DNA of 6,585 nucleotides, taken from the NCBI GenBank assembly GCA_964638865.1, contig CAZXBG010000182.1, positions 1-6,585 of the forward strand, written 5' to 3'. The notes below the pieces were generated by a model. It was not told the DNA's origin, ran no database searches, and saw nothing but the letters and a program-made list of their open reading frames with translations. Of the stretch, positions 5,850-6,585 are shown in pieces (position 1 is the stretch's first letter; every line of letters starts with the position of its first letter). A program made the position numbers and the translations under genes. Origin of the DNA: UBA7236 sp964638865. Its GTDB lineage: Bacteria > Bacteroidota > Bacteroidia > Chitinophagales > BACL12.

Positions 5850-6583
5850 TAAAAGTAATTATTATCGACGATGAACCTTTGGCTCGAAGCCTGGTAAGAG
5901 AATACCTGGAAAAAAAATCTGATATAGAAATAGTTGCGGAATGTGGTGATGGTTTCGACGGAGTTAAAGCAATATCCACCCACAAACCCGACCTTATATT
6001 TCTCGATATTCAGATGCCGAAAATAAATGGCTTTGAAATGTTGGAACTGATAGAAGAAAAACCTTCCGTGATATTCACCACGGCATTCGATGAATATGCA
6101 ATAAAGGCATTTGATATACACGCTATTGATTATTTATTAAAACCATTTAATAAAGAACGATTTGATAAAGCGCTTACACGATGGATAAATTCAAGACCTG
6201 AAACGCTGGAAAAAACAACAGCACTTGTGGAAACACTTGCTGAATCAGACAACCAGCCTCAACGTGTAGTTATTAAATTAAACAACAAAATAAAGATCAT
6301 TCCCTTTAATGAAATATTATATATAGAAGCAGCAGAAGATTATGTATTTATACATACGTTAGAAGGCCGATTTATGAAACACAAAACAATGATCTTTTTT
6401 GAAAATGCATTAGACAAGAACCAATATGTAAGATGTCACCGCAGTTTTATTGTTGATGTTCGCCAGATCACAAAATTGGAAATATATGAAAAAGACAGCC
6501 ATATTGCAATATTAAAATCCGGAGCCAAAGTGCCTGTGAGTAAAAGTGGATATGGAAGGTTGAAATTGGTTTTAGGTGTTTAA
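5846..6583 (+). CDS. LytTR-family response regulator
   Basis: A 245-residue DNA-binding response regulator. The receiver domain (1-120) has the acidic pair D8-D9, the phospho-acceptor D54 in IFLDIQMPKINGFEML, the switch threonine T79 (FTTAFDEYA) and K99 in the YLLKPF loop. A linker (about 118-138) joins it to a LytTR domain (139-243) with the family pattern IIPFNEILYIEAAEDYVFIHT, the KTMIFFENAL helix, the RCHRSFIVDV motif (196-205) and GAKVPVSKSG near the end. LytTR domains bind DNA through a ten-strand beta fold and often act on extracellular-polymer, envelope or virulence genes; the targets here are unknown. It is translated from an ATG overlapping the kinase stop (ATGA, 5846-5849), a classic coupling. 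The gene is complete and ends two bases from the window edge, so what follows is not visible. Confidence 0.95.
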   Translation: MIKVIIIDDEPLARSLVREYLEKKSDIEIVAECGDGFDGVKAISTHKPDLIFLDIQMPKINGFEMLELIEEKPSVIFTTAFDEYAIKAFDIHAIDYLLKPFNKERFDKALTRWINSRPETLEKTTALVETLAESDNQPQRVVIKLNNKIKIIPFNEILYIEAAEDYVFIHTLEGRFMKHKTMIFFENALDKNQYVRCHRSFIVDVRQITKLEIYEKDSHIAILKSGAKVPVSKSGYGRLKLVLGV

Positions 6584-6585
6584 AT

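Noticed and set aside
5708..6121. 137-codon minus-strand open frame opposite the kinase-regulator junction
   Set aside because: It lies entirely opposite strongly supported plus-strand genes and its translation resembles no protein family I recognise.

Overview
The window reads as chromosomal DNA of a member of the Bacteroidota. The base composition is AT-rich, Shine-Dalgarno sequences are weak or absent, and one clear TAnnTTTG -7 promoter element is visible. The gene content fits too: a Bacteroidota-type alanine dehydrogenase with an N-terminal extension, an S23-type four-helix-bundle gene, and a LytS/LytTR pair of the subfamily common in this phylum. No genus can be named from the sequence alone.

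Layout. (1) Positions 2-1485, plus strand: the 3' end of tsaE (tRNA t6A synthesis ATPase), overlapping by ATGA a complete alanine dehydrogenase gene, ald. (2) Positions 1486-2147: a gap between two converging genes, filled almost end to end by a putative small repetitive element. Heptameric repeats of the GTATCRG type lie at both ends in inverted orientation and enclose a four-helix-bundle (S23/IVP family) gene broken by an in-frame TGA. (3) Positions 2148-3823, minus strand, probably one transcription unit read DUF192 lipoprotein -> TlpA/ResA-like thioredoxin -> peroxiredoxin-like thioredoxin-fold protein. This is an envelope-directed set with two thiol-redox proteins. (4) Positions 3824-3973: a divergent intergenic region with a recognisable Bacteroidota promoter pointing right. 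(5) Positions 3974-6583, plus strand: a LiaF-like membrane protein with a C-terminal repeat domain marked by five FGG motifs, then a four-TM LytS-type histidine kinase, then a LytTR response regulator that overlaps the kinase by ATGA.

How they work together. Region 5 looks like a three-component envelope-sensing system analogous in layout to LiaFSR of Firmicutes, but with a LytS/LytTR kinase-regulator pair in place of the NarL-type pair; that functional link is inferred from adjacency and domain content. Region 3 probably serves disulfide or thiol chemistry outside the cytoplasm. Regions 1 and 3 are otherwise ordinary. The most unusual part is the repeat-bounded, decaying four-helix-bundle element in region 2. 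No RNA gene, CRISPR array or transposase was seen.
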